Position numbers and translations under genes: made by a program. The notes under the pieces were generated by a model. The model was not told the DNA's origin. It saw only the letters and a list, made by a program, of their open reading frames with translations, and searched no databases. A stretch of 5,205 nucleotides of DNA from Actinomycetes bacterium (GTDB taxonomy: Bacteria; Actinomycetota; Actinomycetes; Actinomycetales; Cellulomonadaceae): the NCBI GenBank assembly GCA_023425905.1, contig JAFABT010000384.1, positions 1-5,205 of the forward strand, read 5' to 3'. The first letter of the stretch is position 1; every line of letters starts with the position of its first letter. Below are positions 4,578-5,205 of this stretch, in pieces.

Positions 4578-5205
4578 ATGGCCAAGATCATTGCCTTCAA
4601 CGAGGAGGCCCGTCGCGGCATCGAGCGAGGGCTCAACGTCCTCGCCGACACCGTCAAGGTCACGCTCGGCCCGAAGGGCCGCAACGTCGTGCTCGACAAG
4701 AAGTGGGGCGCGCCGACGATCACGAACGACGGCGTCTCCATCGCCAAGGAGATCGACCTCGAGGACCCGTTCGAGCGCATCGGCGCCGAGCTCGTCAAGG
4801 AGGTCGCCAAGAAGACGGACGACGTCGCCGGTGACGGCACGACGACCGCAACCGTGCTCGCCCAGGCGCTCGTCCGCGAGGGCCTGCGCAACGTCGCCGC
4901 CGGCGCCAACCCGATCGCCCTCAAGAAGGGCATCGAGAAGGCCGTCGTCGCCGTGACCGAGCAGCTGCTCATCCAGGCGAAGGAGGTCGAGACGAAGGCG
5001 GAGATCGCCGCCACCGCCTCCATCTCCGCCGGCGACCCGGCGATCGGCGAGCTCATCGCCGAGGCGCTCGACAAGGTCGGCAAGGAAGGCGTCATCACCG
5101 TCGAGGAGTCCAACGCGCTCGGCCTCGAGCTCGAGCTCACCGAGGGCATGCGCTTCGACAAGGGCTTCCTGTCGGCGTACTTCGTCACCGACCCGGAGCG
5201 CCAGG
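4578..5205 (+). CDS. groEL: Chaperonin GroEL, GroEL2-type (5' part, cut by window edge)
   Basis: The 60-kDa chaperonin forms a double-ring cage that folds proteins with GroES in an ATP-driven cycle in the cytoplasm. The first 209 residues are present (the full family length is about 540). ATP-site motifs are visible: VKVTLGPKGRNVVLDKKWGA (27-45, written in part), the catalytic-type Asp51 in TNDGV, and GDGTTTATVLAQAL (85-98) with Asp86 corresponding to E. coli Asp87. The apical domain begins near 190 (TEGMRFDKGFLSAYFVTDPE). The sequence is very close to actinobacterial GroEL2 (M. tuberculosis Rv0440). ATG 4578 is preceded by GGAGG (4563-4567). No groES lies immediately upstream, as is usual for the second, stand-alone actinobacterial copy. 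CIRCE predicts control by HrcA. Whether the C-terminus carries the Gly/Met-rich or His-rich tail is outside the window. Confidence 0.98.
   Translation, partial: MAKIIAFNEEARRGIERGLNVLADTVKVTLGPKGRNVVLDKKWGAPTITNDGVSIAKEIDLEDPFERIGAELVKEVAKKTDDVAGDGTTTATVLAQALVREGLRNVAAGANPIALKKGIEKAVVAVTEQLLIQAKEVETKAEIAATASISAGDPAIGELIAEALDKVGKEGVITVEESNALGLELELTEGMRFDKGFLSAYFVTDPERQ

Noticed and set aside
4427..5188. Minus-strand open frame (253 codons) opposite groEL
   Set aside because: A frame antisense to a highly conserved GroEL reading frame; its Ser/Ala-rich composition is the usual artefact of strong codon bias.

Overview
The window is a high-GC bacterial segment with strong G/C preference at third codon positions. 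Its gene families (a DUF3263 protein, a LytR_C-domain membrane protein, a GroEL2-type chaperonin under a CIRCE element) are those of an actinobacterium. A member of the Micrococcales such as a Cellulomonas relative would fit, but that rank is a guess. No mobile elements, tRNAs, rRNAs or CRISPR repeats were seen. It reads as ordinary chromosomal backbone with some interesting regulatory architecture.

Left part (1-1497): a uracil-DNA glycosylase gene (ung, 5' part only) runs leftwards. Diverging from it is a DUF3263 gene, followed 70 bp later by a LytR_C-domain single-pass membrane protein. The DUF3263-LytR_C pair matches Rv0430-Rv0431 (VirR) of Mycobacterium tuberculosis, which lie a few genes before groEL2 (Rv0440). 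The ung/DUF3263 gap holds a perfect 16-bp palindrome placed over the -35 region of both divergent promoters.

Middle (1498-3051): a complete FAD-dependent oxidoreductase of the phytoene-dehydrogenase-like family (COG1233), with no carotenoid genes beside it. Its 3' end overlaps the next gene, on the opposite strand, by 37 bp.

Right part (3015-5205): a leftward two-gene operon encodes a small membrane-anchored protein of unknown function and an HTTM-type polytopic membrane protein, joined by an ATGA stop/start overlap. Divergent from it, and sharing an intergenic region of about 200 bp, is groEL. It has a half-degenerate CIRCE operator, a long 5' leader with a strong predicted hairpin, and a good Shine-Dalgarno; the coding region runs off the right edge.

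A recurring theme is start codons without a Shine-Dalgarno that sit 6-7 nt after a TAnnnT -10 hexamer (ung, LytR_C gene, small membrane protein gene), which suggests leaderless transcripts. I see no clear evidence of a wholly new system. The best leads are the shared palindrome, the groEL leader hairpin, the degenerate CIRCE and the uncharacterised membrane-protein pair beside groEL.
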